From NCBI RefSeq assembly GCF_001655685.1, contig NZ_LYVF01000137.1, positions 124,001 to 188,000 of the forward strand: a stretch of 64,000 nt of DNA, read 5' to 3'. The position numbers and the translations under genes were made by a program. Source of the DNA: Desulfotomaculum copahuensis. Its GTDB lineage: Bacteria > Bacillota > Desulfotomaculia > Desulfotomaculales > Desulfovirgulaceae. Below, piece after piece: positions 55,601-64,000 of the stretch (within the stretch, counting starts at the first letter, position 1; each line of letters begins with the position of its first letter). The notes under the pieces were generated by a model. It was not told where the DNA came from, ran no database searches, and saw only the letters and a program-made list of their open reading frames with translations.

Positions 55601-57345
55601 CCAGAAAATTGCGGTGCAAACTCCGGCTCCACACCAAGCGCGTCGGGTATGTAATCAAATTGTCCCTCGTTTTCAACCACTTCGCGGGCCGCATCCTGGG
55701 GATCGATTTCCTCCGTTTCCAATGTAATCTTTGCCAGGTTACGTTTTGCCCACTCCCCGATCTTGCGGTCGATGCCGGCCAGCTTACTATGCAGGATATC
55801 AAGCGTTTCTTCCATATGCTTGATTTCTTGAGCTGTACCCTTGCGGTCGAGACTTTGTACCTCAGTGGCGATTTTTTGAATGGCATGTTCGAACTGTTTC
55901 ATACCTTGCTGTTCGCTGGTCAGCAAGGAAATGGCGAGAGGGCGGATCTCATCCGGCAACTGTTCCCGCAGCACGGCCAGAGCCGGATCTTTCATCGAGG
56001 TCACCAGCACCCTTTTGCCCCCGGCCAGGTAATGACAGATGATGTTGGCAATGGTGTGCGTCTTGCCGGTACCGGGCGGTCCCTGGACAACGACGCCGTT
56101 GTAAACATCCAGCAACTGGATAATGCGCACCTGCTCGTCGTTGAACGGCTTCGGAAAATAAATGTCCCGCGCCGTCTTGCCGCCCGCGCTGCGCCCGTCA
56201 TGATAAGACATGGACATACCACGGAAGGACGGCAATTCCACGTCAGGATTTGTGGTTTCCGGTGCGGTTACGATGGCTGCCACCGCAGGTGGAAAAGCGT
56301 TGGTTTTTTCAACCCCCTTTCTAATCTTTTCCAGGTCTTGTAGAAACAGGTTGCTGGTGCGTGGACGCGCAAAGAGCACCCAGGTGTCGGTTATCTTAAG
56401 TTTGTCACCGGCCTTGGGCAAAGTACGGTCCCCTGCCGTTACCACGTTCGGCCAGTATATGCTATTTTCACCAAGATTGGTTACAGCCACGTGCAGTAAA
56501 TGCTCGAACGTAGAGCTGTCAAATGGTGAAAAAGTTGTCGTGGCCTTGCCGAAGAATTCTCTCGCTTCTTTCTCAAGGGCGATAACGCCCGGATTGCCGG
56601 CAGACGCGTACCATTCGATCTCCAACCGGGCATCAATATCGCGCGGCTGGATTACTATTTCGGACGTTGTGGGGTTGAGTGAAATCTCAACCGGGCGCAC
56701 AACCAGCGGGTAAGTAACAGTAGTGCTACCGGTTTTCCAGACACCGATACCGACACCCCAGACCAGTTCGATTTGTGCTTCGACAATACCGCCCTCAAGC
56801 TGCTGTTTCAGCGTAAAAAGACGGGAATAAAGCCGGATGGTATTGCGGCGGAGGTTCTCTTCCCCGGCCCAGGGGCGCCACCTGGAATCAAGATAGATGT
56901 CGAACTGAGCCTTTACCTGCGCCGCCCGGTCATAATCGGAAAGATTGACGGTGGTCTCACCGCCAAGTGTTCGCTTGTCTTTCCCGGGTGGACTGGCGTA
57001 AGAAGAATGATGGTCCGCTGTTAGCAGGGCCGACCCGTCGATGGACTTGAGCAGGCTGGGCTCTTCGTCCGGTTTTTGAGACATGCTCACCCACGGACGG
57101 AGCAACGCGCTGGTGATTTCCGGCGGCTTCGTTTCGTACAACCGCTCAACGGAAAGCCAGATTTCTTCCTCACTTTCCGGTCCGTTGACATTCAACCGTA
57201 TACCGGGCAGCCCCTGCATCTGATGCTCATAAAAAGCAAACATCCTATGTTGGGCAATGTTAGCCGCCGGCTTGCTCCTTAACCGCGCGGATTGCTGCGC
57301 GAATTCGATAAGGGAAAGGAGTCGCTCCCTTTCGATAGTCATCAT
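52672..57345 (-). CDS. SF1 (Upf1-like) helicase with C-terminal PD-(D/E)XK nuclease
   Basis: 1557 residues from ATG 57345 with GGGAGG 7 nt upstream. Residues ~1-400 are a long N-terminal region of unknown fold. The COG1112-type helicase has Walker A GPPGTGKTHTIAN (~420), DEAS box VIIDEASQSD (~1107), motif III VGDDKQVSP and C-terminal motifs TFQGKERDI and NVAASRARDRMYL; the space between is filled by ~650 residues of coiled coil. At ~1395-1485 a Vsr/MTES_1575-like nuclease follows: SPFERELYDEL, YRIDMVV, AVECDGDKYHG. This helicase-plus-Vsr design recalls the Hhe defence protein; the match is from memory. It is probably anti-phage. Confidence 0.88.
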   Translation of the reverse strand: MMTIERERLLSLIEFAQQSARLRSKPAANIAQHRMFAFYEHQMQGLPGIRLNVNGPESEEEIWLSVERLYETKPPEITSALLRPWVSMSQKPDEEPSLLKSIDGSALLTADHHSSYASPPGKDKRTLGGETTVNLSDYDRAAQVKAQFDIYLDSRWRPWAGEENLRRNTIRLYSRLFTLKQQLEGGIVEAQIELVWGVGIGVWKTGSTTVTYPLVVRPVEISLNPTTSEIVIQPRDIDARLEIEWYASAGNPGVIALEKEAREFFGKATTTFSPFDSSTFEHLLHVAVTNLGENSIYWPNVVTAGDRTLPKAGDKLKITDTWVLFARPRTSNLFLQDLEKIRKGVEKTNAFPPAVAAIVTAPETTNPDVELPSFRGMSMSYHDGRSAGGKTARDIYFPKPFNDEQVRIIQLLDVYNGVVVQGPPGTGKTHTIANIICHYLAGGKRVLVTSMKDPALAVLREQLPDEIRPLAISLLTSEQQGMKQFEHAIQKIATEVQSLDRKGTAQEIKHMEETLDILHSKLAGIDRKIGEWAKRNLAKITLETEEIDPQDAAREVVENEGQFDYIPDALGVEPEFAPQFSGADIVRLREARRILGPDIDYLDTSLPQLVEFPDASTLLVVHRDLSRFEEFKKRIDNGDVPALADSSQETLACARQLLLEIENLRNQRNEIKQAGCSWTDAMRQWLLSTGNEDLLQLMENLRTGYDQVIEQRKVFLERPVDTPAGMELDPELVEAVGNLAGGKRPFGLKGLFGKNGQKKLLDSIRILSNPPVGAEDWRHVAAYLNWLKSLRELAIRWNALARELPLEALPDDKPEDGLAAVQGFAHYCKVKDIVAAEGALRSKAFLVFPNWPHVREVADDEERLSELEMALQHHLTKNRLANVWVNKERIQKILEGRTGRVVDDIRGFLAGRLGNPAVTDAQMQAGWTALMAELSRVLGLSVHLAVVREVCGKVEASGAPKYAAILKQPFTGTVDRLLPDNWRASWRLRRLATYLESVDVQENLKNLAKERRNVESDLSRTYRDLVVKRTWLKLAENATPSIRSALQAYLVAIKAAKGTGKRAVRYRQDARMAAAQANPAVPCWIMPHYRVSESLPAELGCFDLVIIDEASQSDLTALPALLRAKKVLIVGDDKQVSPDGIGLEEEKVRRLMTRFLGNQVETYRAQMSPERSIYDLFKVVFAGSAVMLKEHFRSVGPIIEYSKREFYNHELRPLRLPKASERLDPPLVDVLVEDGYREGDVNKPEARFIIEEVKAIVADPDMEGRSIGVVSLLADKQARLIWEWLTGELEPGVIERHRITCGDARTFQGKERDIMFLSMVSAPNNIGIALSRDTFAQRFNVAASRARDRMYLVRSVSLEDLSNADRLRRSLIAHFTAPFAQDEVRLADLRKLCESPFERELYDELTQRGYRVIPQVKVGHYRIDMVVEGHNDARLAVECDGDKYHGADKWVEDMNRQRILERAGWVFWRCFASAFIRRRQEILDDLLNTLAGLGIEPIGAEGAPESMHTEHRVVSSLLKEKTGERGTLLPFTGTERVRSRRGLVSVNEPVNSYDRCR

Positions 57346-57393
57346 TCTTTGCCTCCCGACAGTAACGAAGAATCGCACACTCCCAATATTACA

Positions 57394-57432
57394 TTTTTAT
57401 TCCATCGATTATTACTTTTTTATTCCATCGAT
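57394..57432 (-). promoter_or_regulatory. 16-bp direct repeats upstream of helicase-nuclease gene
   Basis: TTTTTATTCCATCGAT occurs at 57394-57409 and again at 57417-57432, 23 nt apart, 50-90 nt upstream of the helicase start. The placement suggests a regulator site or iteron-like element. Confidence 0.5.
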
Positions 57433-57446
57433 GACACTATCTTCTC

Positions 57447-57622
57447 ACTGGAAAGCCACAGAGTTTTCACCCCGCAACTTTACAATATCAAGTCCCTGCG
57501 ACAGGTCGTTGTCAGATAAAATCAATATTTATTTCCCTGCAATAATGCCGTCTCCTGCCGCTTTCCAACAAATTATTTTGCAACCAGGAAATTGTTTATT
57601 CTTCTAACAACAGTTAAAATAT
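57447..57622 (+). repeat. Dispersed repeat, copy 2
   Basis: The partner of 49316-49490, same orientation, about 8.1 kb away. Both copies can be read in one frame as a short stretch containing SDKINIYFPA and PSPA(A/G)FQ, but neither frame has a good start, so coding is doubtful. Confidence 0.7.
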
Positions 57623-57746
57623 TCAATTTACGCTGATCGCCGGACACCATCCGGGAACTTCGCCATTCTACCCGGAAGGGCTGCCCTGTTCCCCAATATA
57701 AAAATCAGATTTTTTAACCATAAAAAGGTAAAAGTTATTTTTTGGT

Positions 57747-57773
57747 TAAAGTTTTAACTTTACTTAACGATTT
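57747..57773 (+). promoter_or_regulatory. Sigma-D-like promoter of chemotaxis receptor
   Basis: TAAA (57747-57750), 15 nt, AACGATTT (57766-57773), compared with the motility sigma consensus TAAA-N15-GCCGATAT. Partial match in the expected place for a chemotaxis gene. Confidence 0.4.
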
Positions 57774-57821
57774 TTATTATGAAATCCAATCGGTCTCACT
57801 TATGGAGTGGAGGAAACGCTG

Positions 57822-59732
57822 ATGAAAAAATCGTTGCAATTTAAAATTTTAGCGGCAGCAATAGTTGTTACTTTTTTGGGGATTGGCGTGCTGACTTTTT
57901 ACTTTGCCACCAATTTAAGTCATGTTTATTTACAAACAATGAAAGAACAGCAACTGGACAGCAGCCGCGACTCGGCTTATTTGATCAGCCAAAACCTGCT
58001 TCCTTTAAAAGAGTTGGTTACCGGTACGGCAGAAGATTTCAAGCACTTCGATTTGGAAAACCTCACTGAGGCGCAACAGTACATTATTCATGAGGCAAAA
58101 AACAGGCAAATAATCGGCGACTTGTATTTCGGACGGCAAGGCGATGGTAAATTTATACAAAGCAACAGCAGCTTAAAATTACCTCCCGGCTACGACCCGA
58201 GAACAAGAGACTGGTATAAGGAGGCCAGTACGGCAGGTAATTTTATTACCACCGCCCCTTATGTTGACGCTTTCACCGGTAAAATTTGCGTTACCATGGC
58301 CTCGCCCGTGATTAAAAATGATCAACTGCAGGGTGTAATAGGCATTGATGTTTATCTTGATTCCCTGCAACAATTTATCAGCCGGGTAAAAGTGGGCCAA
58401 AAAGGATACGCCTATATTTTTGACAACGGGGGAACTATTATTGCACATCCCAAATCCGGCTATCAGGGGTTAAGCATGGCCAACCCAACGGATGAACAAT
58501 TAAAAAAAGCCGGCTTGAGCAAAAATGAATTTTCCCGGGCATTTGGAACGCTCCGGCCGCAATTTCAAAACAGGGAGAATGGTGAGGTGAACTATTTTAG
58601 CCCGACGCAGAATGTTTCTGTTTTTGGCTATTTTGCTTCCATCCCCGGCTTCCCCTGGAAAATAATGTACGTAGACGACAGCCGGGAGGTGGCCGCTGCT
58701 GTCAATGCCACCCTGACTAAATCAGTGTTCATTGGTATATTCATCCTTGTTGTGATTTGTTCCCTATTATGGTTTATCACCAACAAAAGTCTGGCGCCGG
58801 TCAAAAATATTATTGGGTCTTTAAAATCGGTTGCTGAAGGTGATTTTACCTCAGAGATAAAAATTACTTCTCATGACGAAATAGGCGAAATCGGTATGTC
58901 TTTAAATATTATGCTGGAAAAATTACGCGCTTCGCTGTCCCAAATACGTGAAGCGACAAGTACTGTAGCCGCATCAGCGGAAGAGATCTCATCCGCCACC
59001 CAACAGATCGCTTCCGGCAGCCAGAACCAGGCTTCTGAAATTCAACAGATCGCAGACACAACGGAGGAAATCAGCAACACGGCGCAAAAGCTTTTTGAGC
59101 ACGTTAAAGACATGGCTTTAATGGCCGGGGACACGGCGGAAAGCGCCAATTCAGGTCAACAGGCGCTGGAGGCCAACTTCAGCAGTATAGAAGAAGCCGG
59201 CGGTAAATTAAAGGATTTGGAGAAAAGCGCCGGCAGAGTCAATGACATATTAAATATTATTAATGAAATAGCGGGGCAAACTAATCTTCTGGCCTTGAAT
59301 GCCGCCATTGAAGCGGCCAGGGCCAGGGAACACGGCCGCGGTTTTTCCGTCGTGGCGGAAGAAGTAAGGAAGTTGGCTGTACGTTCCGTGGAAGCGACAG
59401 CCGAAATTGCCGGCGTTATCAATGAAATCCGGCAAAATATGCAGGAGGCGTTGAAAGTGGTAGAAAACAGCGATCTCCTGGGTAGGCAGGCTGTTGAAAA
59501 TTTCAAGGTGATCAAACGAAATATTGACGAACTTGGCGAGCGGGTGAAGCAGATAGATCAGGTGGCCAGAACACAAGTTGAGCTTACAGCCAATGCATCC
59601 CGGGCAAGCCAGAACATCTCCGCGGCAACCGAACAAATATCAGCCACCATAGAAGAGAACAGCGCATCTTCGCAAGAGCTGGCCGCAACTGCGGATCAAA
59701 TGGCCCATTCAGTAGAACGGTACAAAATATAA
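57822..59732 (+). CDS. Methyl-accepting chemotaxis protein (dCache type)
   Basis: 636 residues. Two membrane helices ([20 protein letters not shown] near the start; [17 protein letters not shown] about residues 302-318) enclose a periplasm-facing sensor of double-Cache type ([27 protein letters not shown]). A HAMP domain follows and then the cytoplasmic signalling hairpin with [20 protein letters not shown] and [19 protein letters not shown]. It senses a small ligand outside the cell and signals to CheA. The ATG at 57822 has GGAGG 8 nt upstream. Confidence 0.95.
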   Translation: MKKSLQFKILAAAIVVTFLGIGVLTFYFATNLSHVYLQTMKEQQLDSSRDSAYLISQNLLPLKELVTGTAEDFKHFDLENLTEAQQYIIHEAKNRQIIGDLYFGRQGDGKFIQSNSSLKLPPGYDPRTRDWYKEASTAGNFITTAPYVDAFTGKICVTMASPVIKNDQLQGVIGIDVYLDSLQQFISRVKVGQKGYAYIFDNGGTIIAHPKSGYQGLSMANPTDEQLKKAGLSKNEFSRAFGTLRPQFQNRENGEVNYFSPTQNVSVFGYFASIPGFPWKIMYVDDSREVAAAVNATLTKSVFIGIFILVVICSLLWFITNKSLAPVKNIIGSLKSVAEGDFTSEIKITSHDEIGEIGMSLNIMLEKLRASLSQIREATSTVAASAEEISSATQQIASGSQNQASEIQQIADTTEEISNTAQKLFEHVKDMALMAGDTAESANSGQQALEANFSSIEEAGGKLKDLEKSAGRVNDILNIINEIAGQTNLLALNAAIEAARAREHGRGFSVVAEEVRKLAVRSVEATAEIAGVINEIRQNMQEALKVVENSDLLGRQAVENFKVIKRNIDELGERVKQIDQVARTQVELTANASRASQNISAATEQISATIEENSASSQELAATADQMAHSVERYKI

Positions 59733-59734
59733 CG

Positions 59735-59762
59735 GCGGGCGTGGCGGAACTGCCACGCCCGC
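59735..59762. terminator. Hairpin between convergent MCP gene and glmS
   Basis: GCGGGCGTGGC (59735-59745) pairs perfectly with GCCACGCCCGC (59752-59762), loop 6. No T run follows on the plus strand, so efficiency is uncertain; it lies directly after the receptor stop and may serve both genes. Confidence 0.55.
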
Positions 59763-59798
59763 TCCATGCCGTTCATACCGTTTTCCCATTCCGGCCCC

Positions 59799-61628
<1,830 letters not shown>

Positions 61629-61664
61629 ATATTAAAACCTCCGTTTGTTTCTAAAAACTAGCAA

Positions 61665-61690
61665 AGCCGGGGCATAACAAAACCCCGGCT
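61665..61690 (-). other. Hairpin between ribozyme and glmS start
   Basis: On the minus strand AGCCGGGG (61690-61683) pairs with CCCCGGCT (61672-61665), loop 10, followed by TTGCTAGTTTTTAG. It resembles an intrinsic terminator with a delayed T run and lies 37 nt before glmS, so it may attenuate or stabilise the message after ribozyme cleavage. Confidence 0.45.
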
Positions 61691-61739
61691 ATCTGAACAT
61701 TTTCTTAAAGCGCTCTTTAAGCATGCGCTTGCGCAATGT

Positions 61740-62000
61740 TCCGGAAACCTCAGTTCACCCGTCGCCACCAGGCACCTTTGTCCCGGCGGTTACCCGCCGG
61801 TTTTGTCATGCCGTTGACGGTCGTGGCCGACCGGGGAGCATCCGCCGAAAATTTCGATGCACTCCCTCCTCGTCAACCCGGAAAACAGAAATCAGCCTCC
61901 CGTCTGGAAAGCACAGGACGGGATTTTCAATAAGTATACGGACCGGGACTCCGTCCGGTTCAAAAATACCGGCTGAATTGCCCCCTCCGGGTTCTGGCGC
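61740..62000 (-). ncRNA. glmS ribozyme: glmS ribozyme with enlarged P1 loop
   Basis: On the minus strand the cleavage site is A(62001)|GCGCC(62000-61996), followed by AGAAC, as in known glmS ribozymes. AACCCGGA (61993-61986) and TCCGGGTT (61882-61875) form P1. Then come GTTGACGAGG, ATCGAAATTTTCGGCGGATG and CTCCCCGGT, the conserved core, and the P3/P4 region with GGCGGGTAACCGCC. The loop of P1 is 103 nt, against about a dozen in Bacillus, and holds two extra hairpins. The RNA binds glucosamine-6-phosphate, cuts itself and lowers glmS expression. Confidence 0.92.
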
Positions 62001-62359
62001 TATGTATTCAGTTGTCCAACCGTTCAGCCGGCGGCATTCCCCCTTTCCACATCATATGCGCCGCAGCCGGCAAGCGGTGCGCACCGGCGGCAAACTTTCC
62101 GCCGTGCCGCCACGCCGGCTGAACCAATTATATAACTTCATCCGGCCGGAGTAAAGAACATTTCCCTCCCAGGCATAACAACCCTGTAAACCGCAGCCGC
62201 AGGCGAACCACCATATTGCACTCCTGTCATCCATGCAACCCGGCAATATACGCCGCCATAAGCCTGGAAACAAGGCACAGACTGGAAAATAGCAGGTTCA
62301 CCGGCTGTTCTTGCAAGCGTTCCAGACGACATACAACCTCTTCATCCAACCGGCCGCCG
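62001..62359. other. glmM-glmS intergenic segment upstream of ribozyme
   Basis: About 360 nt with no supported gene. It contains a 12-bp perfect inverted repeat, GTTCAGCCGGCG (62022-62033) and its complement (62113-62124), whose 79-nt interior is GC-rich and self-complementary. Short frames here lack SD sites. Confidence 0.5.
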
Positions 62360-63694
62360 CTATGTCAGCTTTCCGATCAGGTCAACCAGTTCACCCACGA
62401 TGGTACGCAATTGATCCATGTCGCGCCCTTCGGCCATCACCCGCACCAGCGGTTCGGTGCCCGACGGGCGCACCAGGATGCGTCCGTAGCCATCCAGGCA
62501 CTCCTCCCGTTCCCGGACGGCCGCGGACAGTTCCGGGTGGTGGATCACCTTTTCTTTATCCGCCACCGGCACATTCTCCAGCAACTGGGGTAGCCGCTCC
62601 ATGCCGGCGGCAAGTTCCCCCAGGGAGACGCCGCTTTCCCGGACCACGGACAGCAGTTTCAGGCCGGTCAGCAGGCCGTCACCGGTGGTATTATAATCCA
62701 GGAAGAGAATATGTCCGCTCTGTTCCCCGCCGAAGGTGGCTCCGGTGCGCAGCAATTCCTCCAGCACATAGCGGTCCCCCACTTTGGTCTGGACCACATT
62801 GATTCCGTTTTCCTGCAACGCCAGATGCAGGCCCAGGTTGCTCATCACCGTCACCACCACGGTGTTTTTGGCCAACCGTCCCTTGCTTTTCAAGTCCCGG
62901 GCACAGATCATCATAATCTGGTCGCCGTCCACCAGGTTGCCCGCCTCATCAACAGCCAGCACCCGGTCGGCGTCACCGTCGTGGGCCAGGCCCAGGTGGG
63001 CGCCGTGCTCCACCACCGCGGCCTGCAGCGCCGCCGGTTTGGTGGAGCCGCAGCTCGCGTTGATGTTTACGCCGTCGGGAAGGCTGAAAATGGGCACCAC
63101 TTCCGCCCCCAGTTCGGCCAGCAGGCGCGGGGCGATGCGGCTGGCCGCCCCGTTGGCGCAGTCCACCACTATTTTCAGTCCGTCCAGTCCGCCCGGCGCC
63201 GCTTCTTTTAAAAAGCCGGTGTAACGGCCGGCCGCATCACTGATTTCATAACAGCGGCCCACCCCTCCCCCCACCGGCGCCGGGATGCCGCCGGGGCAGG
63301 TAACCAGTTGCTCGATTTCTTCTTCCACCTCGTCTGAAAGTTTGTAGCCGCTGGGGCCGAAAAATTTAATGCCGTTGTCGGCCACCGGATTGTGGGAAGC
63401 GGAAATAACCACCCCGCCGCTCGCTCCCAGGGCACGGGTGAGATAGGCGATGGCCGGTGTGGGCATCACACCGACTTTCAATACATCCACTCCGGCCGAG
63501 CAGATGCCGGCCACCAGCGCCGCCTCCAGCATATCACCGGAAATGCGCGTATCCCGCCCAATGACCAAACGCGACCCGGAAAGTCCGCGGGAAAGCACAC
63601 AGGCGCCGGCGCGGCCCAGTTTTAAAGCCAGGTCCGGGGTCAATTCCCGGTTGGCCACACCACGCACGCCGTCCGTGCCGAACATTACTCCCAT
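62360..63694 (-). CDS. glmM: GlmM, phosphoglucosamine mutase
   Basis: 444 residues. The phospho-Ser motif is [18 protein letters not shown] (Ser near 100), the metal-binding loop HDGDADR, the sugar-binding loop GEQSGH and the phosphate-binding [11 protein letters not shown] near the C-terminus. It converts glucosamine-6-phosphate to glucosamine-1-phosphate, the step after GlmS. The ATG at 63694 has AAAGGAG 7 nt upstream; the longer frame to 63724 lies in the leader. It precedes glmS on the same strand. Confidence 0.98.
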   Translation of the reverse strand: MGVMFGTDGVRGVANRELTPDLALKLGRAGACVLSRGLSGSRLVIGRDTRISGDMLEAALVAGICSAGVDVLKVGVMPTPAIAYLTRALGASGGVVISASHNPVADNGIKFFGPSGYKLSDEVEEEIEQLVTCPGGIPAPVGGGVGRCYEISDAAGRYTGFLKEAAPGGLDGLKIVVDCANGAASRIAPRLLAELGAEVVPIFSLPDGVNINASCGSTKPAALQAAVVEHGAHLGLAHDGDADRVLAVDEAGNLVDGDQIMMICARDLKSKGRLAKNTVVVTVMSNLGLHLALQENGINVVQTKVGDRYVLEELLRTGATFGGEQSGHILFLDYNTTGDGLLTGLKLLSVVRESGVSLGELAAGMERLPQLLENVPVADKEKVIHHPELSAAVREREECLDGYGRILVRPSGTEPLVRVMAEGRDMDQLRTIVGELVDLIGKLT

Positions 63695-63725
63695 AATCAG
63701 TCTCCTTTCACGGCAAACAAGCAAT

Positions 63726-63755
63726 ATTATATCCTTCGTCTCCGGTTGATGTCAA
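63726..63755 (-). promoter_or_regulatory. Consensus sigma-A promoter of glmM(-glmS)
   Basis: On the minus strand TTGACA (63755-63750), 18 nt, TATAAT (63731-63726): a perfect match to both hexamers. Transcription would begin about 63719, ~25 nt before the glmM start. Confidence 0.88.
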
Positions 63756-64000
63756 TTTGCTACATAGTATGACAGAGCCACTTTTCCCGTACCAGGTCCC
63801 CTTCCGGCCAAACTCTACGTTACCCGGCAAACACCTGACCGAAGCATTTAATCAGCTCATTAATAGCCGGCTTCAAATTAGCCACCGCTTATTCCCCGGT
63901 ATTTCCGCCTGCCGGAGCCGGCAACCCGTTCCAAAAAGCTAAATATGCGCCGTCAACTTTTGCCGTCACAAAAAAAACTTCCTTACTTCTGCACCATGAT
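63756..64000. other. Right-edge region without recognised gene
   Basis: Upstream of the glmM promoter I see no frame with an SD or a familiar product. A plus-strand AAAAAAAA near 63970 would be a T run on the minus strand and may mark the terminator of a gene beyond the window. Confidence 0.4.

Larger units (their letters stand above)
57346..57821. other. Divergent intergenic region, helicase / chemotaxis receptor
   Basis: 476 nt without a supported gene. It contains, left to right, the direct repeats ahead of the helicase, dispersed repeat copy 2, and the promoter of the chemotaxis receptor. Confidence 0.6.

Noticed and set aside
62052-62273. 73-residue minus-strand frame between glmM and glmS
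   Set aside because: No SD, Cys/Trp/Arg-rich unnatural composition, and it overlaps the inverted repeat; unlikely to be coding.

Overview
The window looks like chromosomal DNA of a spore-forming, GC-rich anaerobic Firmicute, most likely of the Desulfotomaculum/Pelotomaculum (Peptococcales) kind. The reasons are a Tlp-type small acid-soluble spore protein gene, a glmS ribozyme, an S-layer-homology protein, a complete kdpFABCDE operon, a nickel lactate racemase homologue, strong Shine-Dalgarno (SD) sites and frequent TTG/GTG starts. The genus is inference; no rRNA, tRNA, CRISPR array, prophage or intact insertion sequence was seen.

Layout. 1-13.4 kb (housekeeping and transport): start of moaC and all of moaA (minus), a membrane O-acyltransferase fused to an SGNH esterase-like domain (plus), a MATE exporter and a two-gene ABC exporter (minus), the metNIQ methionine importer (plus), a LarA-family protein (plus) and an EamA exporter (minus) with an unusual leader. 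13.8-22.1 kb: kdp potassium-uptake operon on the minus strand, TPR-kdpF-A-B-C-D-E, including a 28-codon kdpF. 22.5-30.4 kb: exported and envelope proteins (YcdB/SLH, a six-hairpin-like protein, a YVTN-propeller/phosphoesterase), a cyclophilin and the spore protein Tlp. 30.5-35.7 kb: acyl-CoA dehydrogenase and acyl-CoA synthetase (plus), facing an MFS transporter and TetR regulator (minus).

35.9-57.3 kb is an accessory, defence-island-like stretch. It holds a Wadjet system (jetA-B-C then a separated jetD), a Phd/RelE-type toxin-antitoxin pair, a YgjP-like metallopeptidase pseudogene with two Trp-to-TGA changes, the relic of an AAA-ATPase/DUF4276 pair, a self-contained GrpE-DnaK-J-like chaperone operon whose J domain has PPE where HPD is expected, a second truncated AAA ATPase, a nitrilase, a nitroreductase, a MNT-HEPN pair and a 1557-residue SF1 helicase with a C-terminal PD-(D/E)XK-type nuclease. 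Two similar ~170-bp direct repeats lie at about 49.3 and 57.4 kb and bracket the right part of the island.

57.8-64 kb returns to core functions: a chemotaxis receptor with a sigma-D-like promoter, then glmM-glmS (minus) with a consensus promoter and a glmS ribozyme whose P1 loop is expanded by roughly 90 nt.

The points I consider most worth following are the HPD-less J protein with its private Hsp70/GrpE, the enlarged glmS ribozyme, the uORF/alternative-hairpin leader of the EamA gene, and the island's pattern of eroded ATPase modules next to intact defence genes.
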